Shown piece after piece: positions 27,208-36,686 of a DNA stretch of 64,000 bases. This stretch comes from Paenibacillus sp. PK3_47 (lineage in GTDB: Bacteria > Bacillota > Bacilli > Paenibacillales > Paenibacillaceae), in assembly GCF_023520895.1 (NCBI RefSeq), contig NZ_CP026029.1, forward strand, positions 4,836,001 through 4,900,000, given 5' to 3'. A program made the position numbers and the translations under genes. Below the pieces are notes generated by a model. The model ran no database searches. It had not been told where the DNA came from and saw only the letters and a program-made list of their open reading frames with translations. Within the stretch, counting starts at the first letter, position 1; every line of letters starts with the position of its first letter.

Positions 27208-28056
27208 ATGGATTATGCAGCGGGGAATTTGACGGCACATTTGCATTGGGTAGTGGCCAAGCCGGCCGTGCCGGGCTGGGAGGATATCCGTCAGACCGTT
27301 TCCGGCCATACCCTGTATTACATCTACAGCGGAGAAGGCGTATTCCGGTGCGAGGAAGAGGAGCTGGAAGTGGAAGCGGGCACAGTCGTATACCTTTGGC
27401 CCGGGTTACCTCTCTATATGAAGTCTTCCGGATCGCATCCGCTGCGGATGACCATGCTGCTATTCGACTGCGCTTCACTGCAGAAAACCGGGGAAGAATG
27501 GGGAATCCCGGAGCCAGTTGAAAGGCTGCGGCTGCCTTTATTGATGCCGCTGACAGGCGAGCGGATGCGAAGGATCGCCGGACTGTTCCAGGAGGCAGAG
27601 CGGCAGTGGATCCCCGGGGATCCCGTGCGGGATGCCCGGGTGAAATCGGTGTGGCACTGCCTGGTTCAGGAGCTGCACGAGGCAGCGGAGGAAGAAGAGT
27701 CCGGGAGCAGGGAGAAGGGTATAACAGCAGCGCTCAATCTTTTAAAGGACTATCTGGATACAGGCTTTGCCGCAGAGCTGCGCATTACCGAATTATGCGA
27801 GCAAACCGGTTTCTCTCCCGTCTATTTGCGCAGAAATTTTGCATCCCGGTACGGCTGCAGCCCCAAGGAGTATCTGGGTCAGCTCCGCAACGAACATGCT
27901 GTCCGCCGGCTCCGCTTCACGGATGATTCCGTGTCGGATATAGCCAGTGCCTGCGGTTACTCTGATTTGTACCAGTTCAGCAAGGCGTTCAAAAAGCGCA
28001 ATCACATGTCGCCGACTGAATACCGGAGCAAGCAGGGGGGACACCGCTTTGACTGA
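27208..28056 (+). CDS. AraC family transcriptional regulator (cupin + HTH)
   Basis: The protein is 282 aa from the ATG at 27208, which follows GGGGGAGG; an earlier in-frame ATG lacks a ribosome site. The N-terminal half is a cupin-type sensor (GHTLYYIYSGEGVFRCEEEE). The C-terminus has two HTH motifs ending FSKAFKKRNHMSPTEYR. It is divergent from the GH2 gene and probably controls it in response to a sugar. Confidence 0.88.
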   Translation: MDYAAGNLTAHLHWVVAKPAVPGWEDIRQTVSGHTLYYIYSGEGVFRCEEEELEVEAGTVVYLWPGLPLYMKSSGSHPLRMTMLLFDCASLQKTGEEWGIPEPVERLRLPLLMPLTGERMRRIAGLFQEAERQWIPGDPVRDARVKSVWHCLVQELHEAAEEEESGSREKGITAALNLLKDYLDTGFAAELRITELCEQTGFSPVYLRRNFASRYGCSPKEYLGQLRNEHAVRRLRFTDDSVSDIASACGYSDLYQFSKAFKKRNHMSPTEYRSKQGGHRFD

Positions 28057-28083
28057 ATGTCTTCTGCCTGCATTTTAATTAAA

Positions 28084-28132
28084 GAAGGAGTATCTCCGGG
28101 CCGTTCATTATGGCTGGGAGATACTCCTTTTT
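28084..28132 (+). terminator. Terminator after the AraC gene
   Basis: GGAGTATCTCC pairs with GGAGATACTCC, followed by TTTTT. The 5' arm is preceded by AAAGA, so it may work both ways with the converging gene. Confidence 0.85.
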
Positions 28133-28159
28133 GATGCTTGTAAGTACGTGCTGTACGGC

Positions 28160-28897
28160 TTATTCGGCCCCGTCCTTGGTGGATTCATTGCCCTTGCTGC
28201 CGCCGACCGCAAATCCTAATCCGCCGCTATAATTTCCTACTTGGCCGGTAATGCCGAGTCCGGCGCCTTGACCGCCGCCAAACTGGGCTTGTGCTTTAGC
28301 TCCCAGGCCGTTTTCGCCGCCAAGCTGCAGCCCGGTGTTGAACCCGGCGCCTTGGCTCAGGCCCAGATGGCCTTCGGCATTCGCCTGCAGCCCGTATGCT
28401 CCTCCTACATTAGCCTCTGTATTAAAGCCTGCGCCCTGTCCGCCGCCGATCTGTGTTTTAGCCTGCGCATTAATCCCGTATTTGCCGAGGGCATTAGCTT
28501 CGGTATTCACTCCAAATCCCTGGGCTGTATCCAGATGGGCAGTACCCTGTGCCTGTATTCCGTAGGATGGGGAGCCCAAATGGCCGTTTGCGTACATTCC
28601 TGCGCCATTTTTGGCTACATGTCCGCCTGCATTCACACCTGCACCATGCTTGCCGAAAACTTCCCCGCCGGTCTGCACATTCAGCCCCTGTCCGCTGCCA
28701 ACGCTTGCACTCATATGGCCATCGACCAGCTTCTTGGCGGTTGCAGAAGGAGTGCCAGCCGGCTGCTGGCCTGCCGGACTGCTCTCCGAGCGGTGAAGGT
28801 GGTAGTAGTGGGAATAAGGGAAGGGAGCAGGAATAGCGGATTGGGGATAAGCGGCCGGGGAGTTGGGGAAGTTCGGATAATCGTTAACAAAGGTCAT
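28160..28897 (-). CDS. Glycine-rich repeat protein of unknown function
   Basis: The protein is 245 aa from the ATG at 28897, which has GGAGGT 7 bases before it; two upstream in-frame starts lack this. Residues 1-45 are rich in Pro, Tyr, Phe and Asn. From about 60 to 235 there are some twelve degenerate 13-14-residue repeats of the type QGAGFNTEANVGG / YGLQANAEGHLG. The regular Gly/Ala/Asn pattern suggests a beta-solenoid or fibre-like protein. There is no signal peptide. A spore-surface or extracellular structural role is possible but not shown. Confidence 0.65.
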   Translation of the reverse strand: MTFVNDYPNFPNSPAAYPQSAIPAPFPYSHYYHLHRSESSPAGQQPAGTPSATAKKLVDGHMSASVGSGQGLNVQTGGEVFGKHGAGVNAGGHVAKNGAGMYANGHLGSPSYGIQAQGTAHLDTAQGFGVNTEANALGKYGINAQAKTQIGGGQGAGFNTEANVGGAYGLQANAEGHLGLSQGAGFNTGLQLGGENGLGAKAQAQFGGGQGAGLGITGQVGNYSGGLGFAVGGSKGNESTKDGAE

Positions 28898-29368
28898 GCG
28901 GGATACCTCCATTTTTATCACAAGTATTATGTTAGCCTATTCATTATGGTGATCATCTGACACCCTTGTTTTTGCGCAAAACAGGAACAAAAACCCCAGT
29001 CCGTCGTTCAATCCATTTCACTAATCTATTACTTCGCCGGGCTAACGGACCGTAGTTCCGCTATTTCTGCTCAAACGCACCTTTTTCGCAGAAATAAGGG
29101 AACCTGGGTCCGTTAGCGGGAGTGGCGCGGGCGTTGGTGCGAAGCCGAAGCATGGATGACGGTTAGTTTCAAGAACAAAGCCGGGTTGTGAGGTGGCGGA
29201 TGGCGCACGGCGAAGAGAGGCGTTATGTTGAAGGCGAATGGTAGTTGACGGAAGACAGGGGCGGCGGAAGAAAAAGACAATTTGTAATTTGGTCTAATAC
29301 CCAGGAGGCATGTCTGCGATTATAATATGGGATAGCAAGATACCTATTGTTGAAAGGATTGTTCGTAC
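28898..29368. other. Gene-free gap with a large intergenic hairpin
   Basis: This 471-base stretch has no gene that I can support. It contains the 78-base inverted repeat annotated separately. The rest, including 29119-29340, shows no clear signal apart from a TATAATATGG box at 29320, likely the -10 region of the esterase gene. Confidence 0.5.
29041..29118. repeat. Long imperfect inverted repeat (REP/MITE-like)
   Basis: GCTAACGGACC, GTTCC and TATTTCTGC in the left arm are mirrored by GCAGAAATA, GGAAC and GGTCCGTTAGC in the right arm. The loop is about 17 bases. Each arm is about 30 bases. It is not next to a gene end and lacks a T tract, so it is not a simple terminator. Confidence 0.65.
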
Positions 29369-30328
29369 ATGCCATTGGTGGATATGCCTCTTGAACAGTT
29401 GAAGCAGTATGAAGGAAGAAATCCGCGGCCCGCTGACTTTGATGCTTACTGGGAACGGGCGCTGGAGGAGCTTGAAGCTGCAGATGCCAATCCCGAGCTG
29501 ATCCCAAGCGCTTTTCAGACGCCGCAGGCGGAGTGCTTTGATCTTTATTACACTGGAGTACGCGGCGCGCGTATTCATGCCAAATACCTCCGGCCCAAGA
29601 AGAGGGACGGATTACAGCCGGCGGTTCTGCAATTTCACGGCTATACGGGGGATTCCGGAGACTGGCAGGACAAGCTGGCGTATGTGTCGCTGGGATATTC
29701 CGTACTCGCGCTGGATTGCCGGGGGCAGGGCGGAGCTTCGGAAGATACCGGAGGTGTGAAGGGGACTACGCATAACGGACATTTTATCCGCGGTTTGGAT
29801 GACCACCCTGACAATTTGCTGTTCCGCCACATTTTTCTGGATACGGTCCGGCTGGCCAGAATTGCGTTTGAACTGCCGGGAGTCGATCCTGAACAGGTGT
29901 ACGCTATGGGCGGTTCACAAGGGGGCGCGCTTACTATCGCCTGTGCAGCACTCGAGCCGCGGATCAGGAAGCTTGCAGCAGTCCATCCGTTCCTCAGTGA
30001 TTATAAGCGCGTATGGGAGATGGATCTCGACAGGGATGCCTATCAGGAGCTGAATACGTTCTTCCGCAAGTTCGATCCGCTGCATGAGCGTGAGGATGAA
30101 ATTTTTGAAAAGCTCGGTTATATCGATATTCAGCATCTGGCCGGCCGCATTCAAGGAAAGGTATTGTTCACCGTCAGCATGATGGATACCATCTGTCCTC
30201 CTTCGACACAGTTTGTAGCCTATAACAAAATTAAAGCACCTAAGGAACTGCTCATCTATCCGGACTTCGGGCATGAGTATCTCCCGGGCAACGCAGACCG
30301 CACGATGCAATTTTTCCTGCAAAAATAA
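29369..30328 (+). CDS. CE7 acetyl xylan esterase / cephalosporin-C deacetylase family
   Basis: A 319-aa cytoplasmic alpha/beta hydrolase. It has the CE7 signature set: CRGQGG (the RGQ motif), the nucleophile serine in GGSQGG and the catalytic His in DFGHEYLP. CE7 enzymes remove acetyl groups from xylo-oligomers and other small acetylated sugars after import. The gene converges on the ABC importer genes and shares a terminator with them. Confidence 0.92.
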   Translation: MPLVDMPLEQLKQYEGRNPRPADFDAYWERALEELEAADANPELIPSAFQTPQAECFDLYYTGVRGARIHAKYLRPKKRDGLQPAVLQFHGYTGDSGDWQDKLAYVSLGYSVLALDCRGQGGASEDTGGVKGTTHNGHFIRGLDDHPDNLLFRHIFLDTVRLARIAFELPGVDPEQVYAMGGSQGGALTIACAALEPRIRKLAAVHPFLSDYKRVWEMDLDRDAYQELNTFFRKFDPLHEREDEIFEKLGYIDIQHLAGRIQGKVLFTVSMMDTICPPSTQFVAYNKIKAPKELLIYPDFGHEYLPGNADRTMQFFLQK

Positions 30329-30341
30329 CAGCTTTACACAA

Positions 30342-30385
30342 ACAGCAGGCAAGCCCCTTTAGAAGGAGGCTTGCCTGCTGTTTCT
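30342..30385. terminator. Bidirectional terminator
   Basis: AAACAGCAGGCAAGCC and GGCTTGCCTGCTGTTT form a 16-bp perfect stem. It serves the CE7 gene on one strand and the binding-lipoprotein gene on the other. Confidence 0.9.
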
Positions 30386-30400
30386 ATGCGGACGGTCACA

Positions 30401-31933
30401 CTATTGCTGCTGTTTGGCGTACCATTCGGAGAATTGCTTTTGATACTCGGCAATATATTTGTCAATTCCTGCAGCCTTCAGACGTTCCAGCGCTTTCGGG
30501 AATGCTTCGTCATATTTGCTGAAGCCGCTGCCGATCGGGGCGAGATATTCGGTGAATACACCGTTCAGCTTGGTTTCTTCGTTCTTGACCGGTGTGTTGT
30601 CGAAGTTAAAGCCTGCGCCTTTGGAGATAATCGCGCCATCGTCCCATGCTTTGTAATCGGCAATGACATCATCCGGCACGGTGTTGTCGAATCGCATGAA
30701 GTTTTTGTTCATCAGCAGCCAGTCGGGAATCAGCGAATCTGTAGTAAGCTTCGTCAAGCGGCCGTTCTCATCCAGGGTATAGTCGGTTCCTTCAACGCCA
30801 TAAGCGAATAAGTCGTACAGCTCCTGGTTTTTTTGCAGCAGGTTGAAGAACATGACGTAGCGTTCAGGGTCCTTGGCAGCGGTGGAGACAAAGAAGGCGG
30901 AGCTGTAGGTACCGCGGCTGATCTTCGGCCGTCCTTCGCCCAGGAAGTAGTTAACCAGCTTGGCATCAGGCACAGCCTGGGAGATGGTAGCAGCCCCTTC
31001 AAAAGGACGGGCGGCCGTACCGGCCCAGAACATCGCTTTGCCGGAGTTCCAGTCAGACTGCAGCTGCGGCACATTGGTGGCGGCATATTTAGGGATAATG
31101 CCTTTTTCGTACCAGCCGTGCATCAGATCTGCGTAACGTTTAAATTCCTCGGATTCGAACCAGCTGATAATCTGATCATCCTTGGCAGACTCGTCAAGCG
31201 CAATGAAGTCATTTTGCCAATACAGGTTCTTGTCGGTGTAGTCATACTGCAGCATTCTGCGGGCATCGGTATTAGCATATCCAATCAATTCGGGATGAAG
31301 GGCATGAACCTTGTCGTAGAACTGCTCCAGCTCGGCCAGTGAGGTTACCCGGGTCATCCCGGCCTCCTCCAGCAGATCCTGTCTCACCAGCACGCTGTAA
31401 AATTCCGCCGAGTTCGGCTTGTTGCCGACAGGAATCGCATACTGCTTGCCGTCCAGCTGGAAGGCGCTGAAGGAAGCCTCGTCAACATTGCTGCTGAGAT
31501 CAGCCGCAGCGTCCAGATAAGGGGTCAGATCAGTGTACAGTCCTTTAGCCACGGATTTGACCATATAGTTGCTGTCTGTGTAGGTGGCGAAATCTTCGCC
31601 CGTGGACAACATCAGATCCGTTTTGCCGCCGCCGTATTCTGTCCAGGGCAGAAATTGAAATTCAACCTCGGCGTTGATTTCCTGTTTGATGATCTTGTTG
31701 AACTCGGTTTTGGCCAGCTCTTTCATCCGGTTGGACTCGTCACCGTACAGGACGATTTTGAGCTTGGCAGGGGCCAGGCTGCCGCCGCCTTCACTGCTGC
31801 CTGCAGCTGAGGTAGTGCCGTCATTGCTGTTTCCTGCATTCGGGGTAACGCTTTCATTATTCCCTTGGGAACAGGCGCTTAGCAGGAATGCGGCCGACAG
31901 GAGCATACTTAACCAACCTTGTTTCTTTTTCAT
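30401..31933 (-). CDS. Extracellular sugar-binding lipoprotein
   Basis: A 510-aa solute-binding protein with a lipoprotein signal peptide (MKKKQGWLSMLLSAAFLLSA then Cys21). A Ser/Gly/Asn-rich linker follows to about 55, then the binding domains. GGAGGG precedes the ATG. It is the last gene of a permease-permease-lipoprotein operon read leftward and is the substrate receptor of that importer. Confidence 0.9.
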   Translation of the reverse strand: MKKKQGWLSMLLSAAFLLSACSQGNNESVTPNAGNSNDGTTSAAGSSEGGGSLAPAKLKIVLYGDESNRMKELAKTEFNKIIKQEINAEVEFQFLPWTEYGGGKTDLMLSTGEDFATYTDSNYMVKSVAKGLYTDLTPYLDAAADLSSNVDEASFSAFQLDGKQYAIPVGNKPNSAEFYSVLVRQDLLEEAGMTRVTSLAELEQFYDKVHALHPELIGYANTDARRMLQYDYTDKNLYWQNDFIALDESAKDDQIISWFESEEFKRYADLMHGWYEKGIIPKYAATNVPQLQSDWNSGKAMFWAGTAARPFEGAATISQAVPDAKLVNYFLGEGRPKISRGTYSSAFFVSTAAKDPERYVMFFNLLQKNQELYDLFAYGVEGTDYTLDENGRLTKLTTDSLIPDWLLMNKNFMRFDNTVPDDVIADYKAWDDGAIISKGAGFNFDNTPVKNEETKLNGVFTEYLAPIGSGFSKYDEAFPKALERLKAAGIDKYIAEYQKQFSEWYAKQQQ

Positions 31934-32071
31934 GATGAACCCTCCTGGATTAGTCTTATAGGTAAAAGCATATATTGCAACGGCCGTGCTCCCTTACTGC
32001 CTATTGTACAACAGGTTAGAGCGGGGGAGCAGCAGCCGCATGCAAACATCGGTAATACAAACTGGCAGCGG

Positions 32072-32956
32072 TCAGCCTTTCACGGAGCCTACAACAATGC
32101 CTTTGACGAAAAATCGCTGAAGAAACGGATACAGAACCGCAATTGGCAGAACGGTCAGACAGGTCATGGCCATTTTGGCTGTTTCCAGCGGCGGAGCGAT
32201 GATCGCGCCACCGACCTGTGCGGCATTGCCGGATGCGAGGAACTGAATGTTTGCCATCATGTTGTACATCAGGTACTGGATGGTGTAGAGCTCCTGATCG
32301 GAGACCAGCATCAGCGGCAGATAAAAGTCATTCCAGAACTGCAGCGCATAGAACAGGGAGATCGTAACCAGACCGACCCGGCCAAGCGGGACCATGATAC
32401 TGAAGAAAATCCGCAGATGGCCAGCGCCGTCAATTTGGGCCGATTCCACAATCTCATGCGGAATGCTGCGGAAGTAGTTGGCCATCAGGAACATCAGGAA
32501 CACGCTGAGCAGGTAGGGAACGAACAAGCCGAGCAGCGTGTCGCCCAGATGATAATACTTGGTGCTCAGCAGGTACCACGGCAGCGTCCCGCCGCTGAAC
32601 AGCATAGTGAAATAGGCAAAGAAGGCGAAGAAGTTTTTCAGCCGGAAGCCTTTGACCGAAATCACATAGGCATAGGCGGTGGTGACCAGCACAGCTGACA
32701 CCGTCCCCAGCACCGTTACGATCACGGACATGGAGTAAGCCTGAAGAATCTGCTGCGCTTTGGAGCCGAACAGGAATTCATAGGTTTCCAACGTAAAGCC
32801 CCGCGGCCAGAAGGAGTAGCCTTCAGCGGCGATTCTGGATTCCGTGGACAGGGAGCCGGATACGGCCAGCACAAACGGCACCAGACAGATCAATGAGAAT
32901 ATGGCGATACAGAAGTAGAAGAATATGAGCAGACCCTTGCTCTCGGTATTTGGCAT
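32072..32956 (-). CDS. Carbohydrate ABC transporter permease, LplC type
   Basis: A 294-aa permease with six spans and an EAA loop in VESAQIDGAGHLRIFFSIMV. It ends in FFVKGIVVGSVKG, as in LplC proteins. It is 11 bases downstream of its partner permease and upstream of the lipoprotein gene. Confidence 0.9.
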   Translation of the reverse strand: MPNTESKGLLIFFYFCIAIFSLICLVPFVLAVSGSLSTESRIAAEGYSFWPRGFTLETYEFLFGSKAQQILQAYSMSVIVTVLGTVSAVLVTTAYAYVISVKGFRLKNFFAFFAYFTMLFSGGTLPWYLLSTKYYHLGDTLLGLFVPYLLSVFLMFLMANYFRSIPHEIVESAQIDGAGHLRIFFSIMVPLGRVGLVTISLFYALQFWNDFYLPLMLVSDQELYTIQYLMYNMMANIQFLASGNAAQVGGAIIAPPLETAKMAMTCLTVLPIAVLYPFLQRFFVKGIVVGSVKG

Positions 32957-32967
32957 TCTGCCGCCTC

Positions 32968-33948
32968 CTAAAATAGTTTGCTGTCTTTGTCATACCAGCC
33001 GGCCAGCTTGTTGGCCGCCAGCACCAGAATGAATCCGAAGACAGATTGATAAAGTGTGATTGCGGATGCAAAGCCGAACTCGCCGGAGCGGATGGCTGTG
33101 CGGTAGACATAGACATCGATGATATCGGTTGTAGGGAGCAGCAGCGGATTGAGGAACGTAACCCCCATAATCATGCTGAGATCCCCTTTCAGCATCCCCC
33201 CGATGTTCAGCAGCGACATCAATATAATAGAAGGAATCAGCATCGGCAGCGTGATTTTGGTGATAATCTGCCACCTGGATGCCCCGTCGATCTTGGCAGC
33301 CTCGTAGTAGGAGGTATCGACACCCTGCAGCACTGCATAATAGATAATCGCGCCGTAGCCGGCACTTTTCCAGATATTCGCCAGCACAAGGATGATCACG
33401 AACAGCCATGGACTGGAATACCAGTCGACCTGCCCCCAGCCAAGCGTAGTTAAGAGCTGATTGAATATCCCTTTGTCGTAATCGAGCAGGGAGAAGAGGA
33501 TCGCCCCGATAATGATCCAGGATATAAAGTAGGGGAAGAACATTACGCTCTGCGTGACCTTGATAAACCATTTACTGCGCAGCTCATTCAGAATAATGGC
33601 AATAGCCACGGAGAAAAAGGTGCCGGTCAACATATAAAGCGCATTCAGAATAACCGTGTTGCGGGTCGCCCGCAGCGCATCCTCCATGCTGGAGAAGAAA
33701 AACTCGAAGTTGGAGAAGCCCGCCCAGGGGCTGCCAAAAATTCCGTCATTAAAGTTGTAATTTTTGAAGACCAGAATCAGTCCGCTCATCGGCAGGTACG
33801 CGAAAAGAATCAGTACAATGATGCCCGGCAGGGCGAGCAGGTACAGCGAGCTGTCTTTCTTGAGCGAATTGCGGTAGCTTCGGGTCCGGGCTGTGCCGGT
33901 TTTTAGTACCTGCCGCCTGGCCTTCTCGGGTATTGCATCTTGCATCAT
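32968..33948 (-). CDS. Carbohydrate ABC transporter permease, LplB type
   Basis: The protein is 326 aa from the ATG at 33948, chosen because AAGGAG lies 9 bases upstream; an in-frame ATG eleven codons earlier lacks one. It has six spans and the EAA loop YYEAAKIDGASRWQIITKIT. It is the first gene of the importer operon, behind two cre-like operators. Confidence 0.9.
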   Translation of the reverse strand: MMQDAIPEKARRQVLKTGTARTRSYRNSLKKDSSLYLLALPGIIVLILFAYLPMSGLILVFKNYNFNDGIFGSPWAGFSNFEFFFSSMEDALRATRNTVILNALYMLTGTFFSVAIAIILNELRSKWFIKVTQSVMFFPYFISWIIIGAILFSLLDYDKGIFNQLLTTLGWGQVDWYSSPWLFVIILVLANIWKSAGYGAIIYYAVLQGVDTSYYEAAKIDGASRWQIITKITLPMLIPSIILMSLLNIGGMLKGDLSMIMGVTFLNPLLLPTTDIIDVYVYRTAIRSGEFGFASAITLYQSVFGFILVLAANKLAGWYDKDSKLF

Positions 33949-34259
33949 AAACCGTCCACTCCTTCTTGGTAGCGTTATCATTTTAGTCAGCTCCCGTGTT
34001 CCGGGAGAGCGTATCTACATGGCCAGCATATAGCCGCAAGTCATGATAGCGCTATCATAAGAAACGGAAAAACGTTAAAAAAAGGTAAGTTTCCCGGCTT
34101 AAAAAAACGTAAATGGTATCACTTTTCTGCTTTTTGATCGGAAAAAGACCGGATTTGTACTGAAATCACTCTTTTTTACGGAAAAATGTATGGATTACCC
34201 AGGCAATAAAAAAGATGACCCCGGCCCCGCGGGGGCTGCCGGAATCATCCTTTAATTGT
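33949..34259 (-). promoter_or_regulatory. Control region of the second importer, with two cre/LacI-type operators
   Basis: This 311-base gap has no gene. TGGTAGCGTTATCA (33967-33980) and the perfect 16-bp palindrome ATGATAGCGCTATCAT (34043-34058) both fit TGnnAnCGnTnnCA, the CcpA/LacI-family pattern. They sit just before the importer operon read leftward. The region also holds the terminator of the AraC gene. Confidence 0.6.
34208..34254 (-). terminator. Terminator of the AraC sensor gene
   Basis: Read on the minus strand, AAAGGATGA...TCATCTTTTTT encloses a GC-rich inner stem (GCAGCCCCCGCGGGGCCGGG) and ends in a T tract. Confidence 0.75.
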
Positions 34260-36485
34260 TTATTTGGACTGCAAAATATGGTTCATGCGCCACTTGGACG
34301 GGGTCACGCCATAACGCTTTTTGAACTGGGTAGTGAAATAGGTGCTGCTGTTGTAACCGACCTGGCCGGCGATCTCCCGGATATCCATATTCAGATTCCC
34401 GGTCAGCAGGGACTGGGCTTCCTCCAGGCGCAGCTGGTTGATCATGTCAGGGAAGCTGCTCCCGACCTCCTCTGCAATCAGCCTGCTGAGGTAAGCGGGA
34501 CTCAGCGACAGCTTCTCAGCCAGCGCATTCAGGGATAAACCGGGGTCTGCATAATGCTCTTTAATGTAAAGTACGGCCTCAGCGGCAATGCTGCGGGTCT
34601 GGACGGTGCTCATGCTGGAAATGCGTTCCATGGCAGCGTAACAGGCTTCCTCCATCCAGCTCCGCAGCTTGCCATAGCTCTGGATTCCAAGAATCTGCTG
34701 GTAAAAGTCCACAAAGCCGGAGTGGCGTGCGTCTGTACTTAATTCAGCGGTGCGGCTCAGCTCGAAGGCCAGTCTGGACAGGGCGGTTGCAGCCGATTCC
34801 GCGCGGTAGCTGCAGGCTACCGCCAGCAGCCGCTCCACGGCCTGCGGAATGTGATGGCTCTGCTCCTGCTGGCGGACAGCCTGCAGCACCGGCTCAAGGG
34901 CGCTGTCCGGCACCGGGCTGCTGTTAAGATGAATCGTATCATCGGCAAAGATTATATTCAGCATTTCATGGAATTTGACATACTGCAGGCTGGCGGACGC
35001 TTCATGATATCTGGAGCGCAGCTCGCCGGGGTCATCCGAGATTCCGCTGATGCCAAAAGCGCACGTGATCCCCGATCCGGAAAGGCCGGAAGCCAGCTGC
35101 TCCCAGATGCTGCGGTAGCGCGCATAGTCACCGAAGCTTCCGCTGCTGAGCTCACTCAGAATAAGCACCGCTGATTTCTGGTGCGGCCGGAAGGCCTGAA
35201 CAGCCGCCATTCCGGAGAAGACCTGCTGAATTCTGGCGATGAGCTCTTTGCCGGGATCGGTCATGCCGGCTTCCGGACTGGTCTCGATAATCGAGAGCGC
35301 ACATACGCAAAAGGCACGGTCAGGTGCACCAAGATTAATTACCGGTGTATCGGTATGTTCAGAGCCGCTGCGCGGCGAAAGGAGCCAGCGCATCAGGGCG
35401 CTGTCGTCGCTTTCTTTTTTGAGCTGCTCCAGCTTCACGCCGATCATCTCCAGCTCCGTGCTGGCCGTATCGAAATCGCTGCCCGTCTTCAGCGCCTCCT
35501 GATTGCCCGAGAGATGGACAATATTGCCGAACAGGGTGCCTATCGGCCGGTAAATCCGCCGGGAGACGAGGTTTGCGGTTACCGCTGCAGCAGCCATCAG
35601 AATCAGACACAATAAGATAATTGTGTTGCGGGCACTGGAAATATCGCGGACGCTGTCCTTATATGAAGTTTCGGACATGAACCACAAATTGTTTTTGGGC
35701 GAGTATACGTAGGTGATCAGCTGCGGCTCTCCGGTGCTTTTATAGACAAAGGAACCTCTTTCGGAGGTGGAAGCTACAATTCTCTTCAGCATGTCATCCT
35801 GCATAGAGCTCCCGGAGAGCGCGCTGTGCATCAGCACATTGGCGTCCGCATCCAGCACGGCATAACGTGTGGTTTCGCCTTCTTTTTGCGTGAACAGATG
35901 GTTCTGAAGCTTGCCGGGATTAACGGTCAGAGCTACTGTCCCGTAATACTCACTGGTTGAGAAAGCACGGTCATTATAAAAGACAGTCAGCAGCGTTACA
36001 GGCGTTCCATTGTTGAGCTTCGCTTTCCACAGAAACGGAGACTCCACGATCCGGCTTTCCTTTACACGCTGAAACAGTTCCTCCTTGGATTCCGGGCTGA
36101 GCGGCATGTTCTCGAACATCGCTACAGGCTCCTGAGTGCCAAAAATGTAGGCGTTCTCAAGATACTGGTTCACGACAAGCGCGCCGCGGATCTGGCTGAG
36201 TGCACTGTAGAGCTGATCACTCCAGCTGGTATCGCCGTTCATCATCAGCGCATGGATGTTCGGATTAGCATAGAAATCCATCGTATAGTTCTGGACAATA
36301 TCCTTGTAGTTCATGTACACCGTTTCCGTATTCAGCAGCACATTCTGGTTAGCCTTGTTGACATTATCTATGGATATATTGCGGTACAAATAGAAGATTA
36401 CGACGGCCAGGACAAGTATGCAGCAGACCGATATCATAGTCAGGCTCATAAAAAAGCGGGTGTACAGCTTCCTTTTCTTCCCCAA
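34260..36485 (-). CDS. Membrane-anchored AraC-type sensor-regulator
   Basis: A 741-aa protein starting with TTG behind AAGGGGC. Spans at about 11-33 and 275-297 bracket an extracytoplasmic sensor domain. A HAMP-like linker and a GGDEF-unrelated cytoplasmic region follow, then a C-terminal AraC HTH pair (LSLNALAEKLSLSPAYLSRLI and QVGYNSSTYFTTQFKKRYG). It flanks the importer operon on one side and the pectin genes on the other, so it is a good candidate activator for both. Confidence 0.88.
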   Translation of the reverse strand: MGKKRKLYTRFFMSLTMISVCCILVLAVVIFYLYRNISIDNVNKANQNVLLNTETVYMNYKDIVQNYTMDFYANPNIHALMMNGDTSWSDQLYSALSQIRGALVVNQYLENAYIFGTQEPVAMFENMPLSPESKEELFQRVKESRIVESPFLWKAKLNNGTPVTLLTVFYNDRAFSTSEYYGTVALTVNPGKLQNHLFTQKEGETTRYAVLDADANVLMHSALSGSSMQDDMLKRIVASTSERGSFVYKSTGEPQLITYVYSPKNNLWFMSETSYKDSVRDISSARNTIILLCLILMAAAAVTANLVSRRIYRPIGTLFGNIVHLSGNQEALKTGSDFDTASTELEMIGVKLEQLKKESDDSALMRWLLSPRSGSEHTDTPVINLGAPDRAFCVCALSIIETSPEAGMTDPGKELIARIQQVFSGMAAVQAFRPHQKSAVLILSELSSGSFGDYARYRSIWEQLASGLSGSGITCAFGISGISDDPGELRSRYHEASASLQYVKFHEMLNIIFADDTIHLNSSPVPDSALEPVLQAVRQQEQSHHIPQAVERLLAVACSYRAESAATALSRLAFELSRTAELSTDARHSGFVDFYQQILGIQSYGKLRSWMEEACYAAMERISSMSTVQTRSIAAEAVLYIKEHYADPGLSLNALAEKLSLSPAYLSRLIAEEVGSSFPDMINQLRLEEAQSLLTGNLNMDIREIAGQVGYNSSTYFTTQFKKRYGVTPSKWRMNHILQSK

Positions 36486-36686
36486 GATGATCGCCCCTTT
36501 AAATAAAACCTCTTGTACCTATTCTAGGGGGACAGGACGATTTTTGACAAGCAGGGAAATTTGCCGTATTGAGCATGAAAGTATAAAAATGAAGAAATAT
36601 AGCATAGGAAAGGCAAGAAAGTTACACTTATACGAACTATAATTGGTGGTGCTTACAATTCGTCCGTTCCAAGGAGGCTTTCTGTA

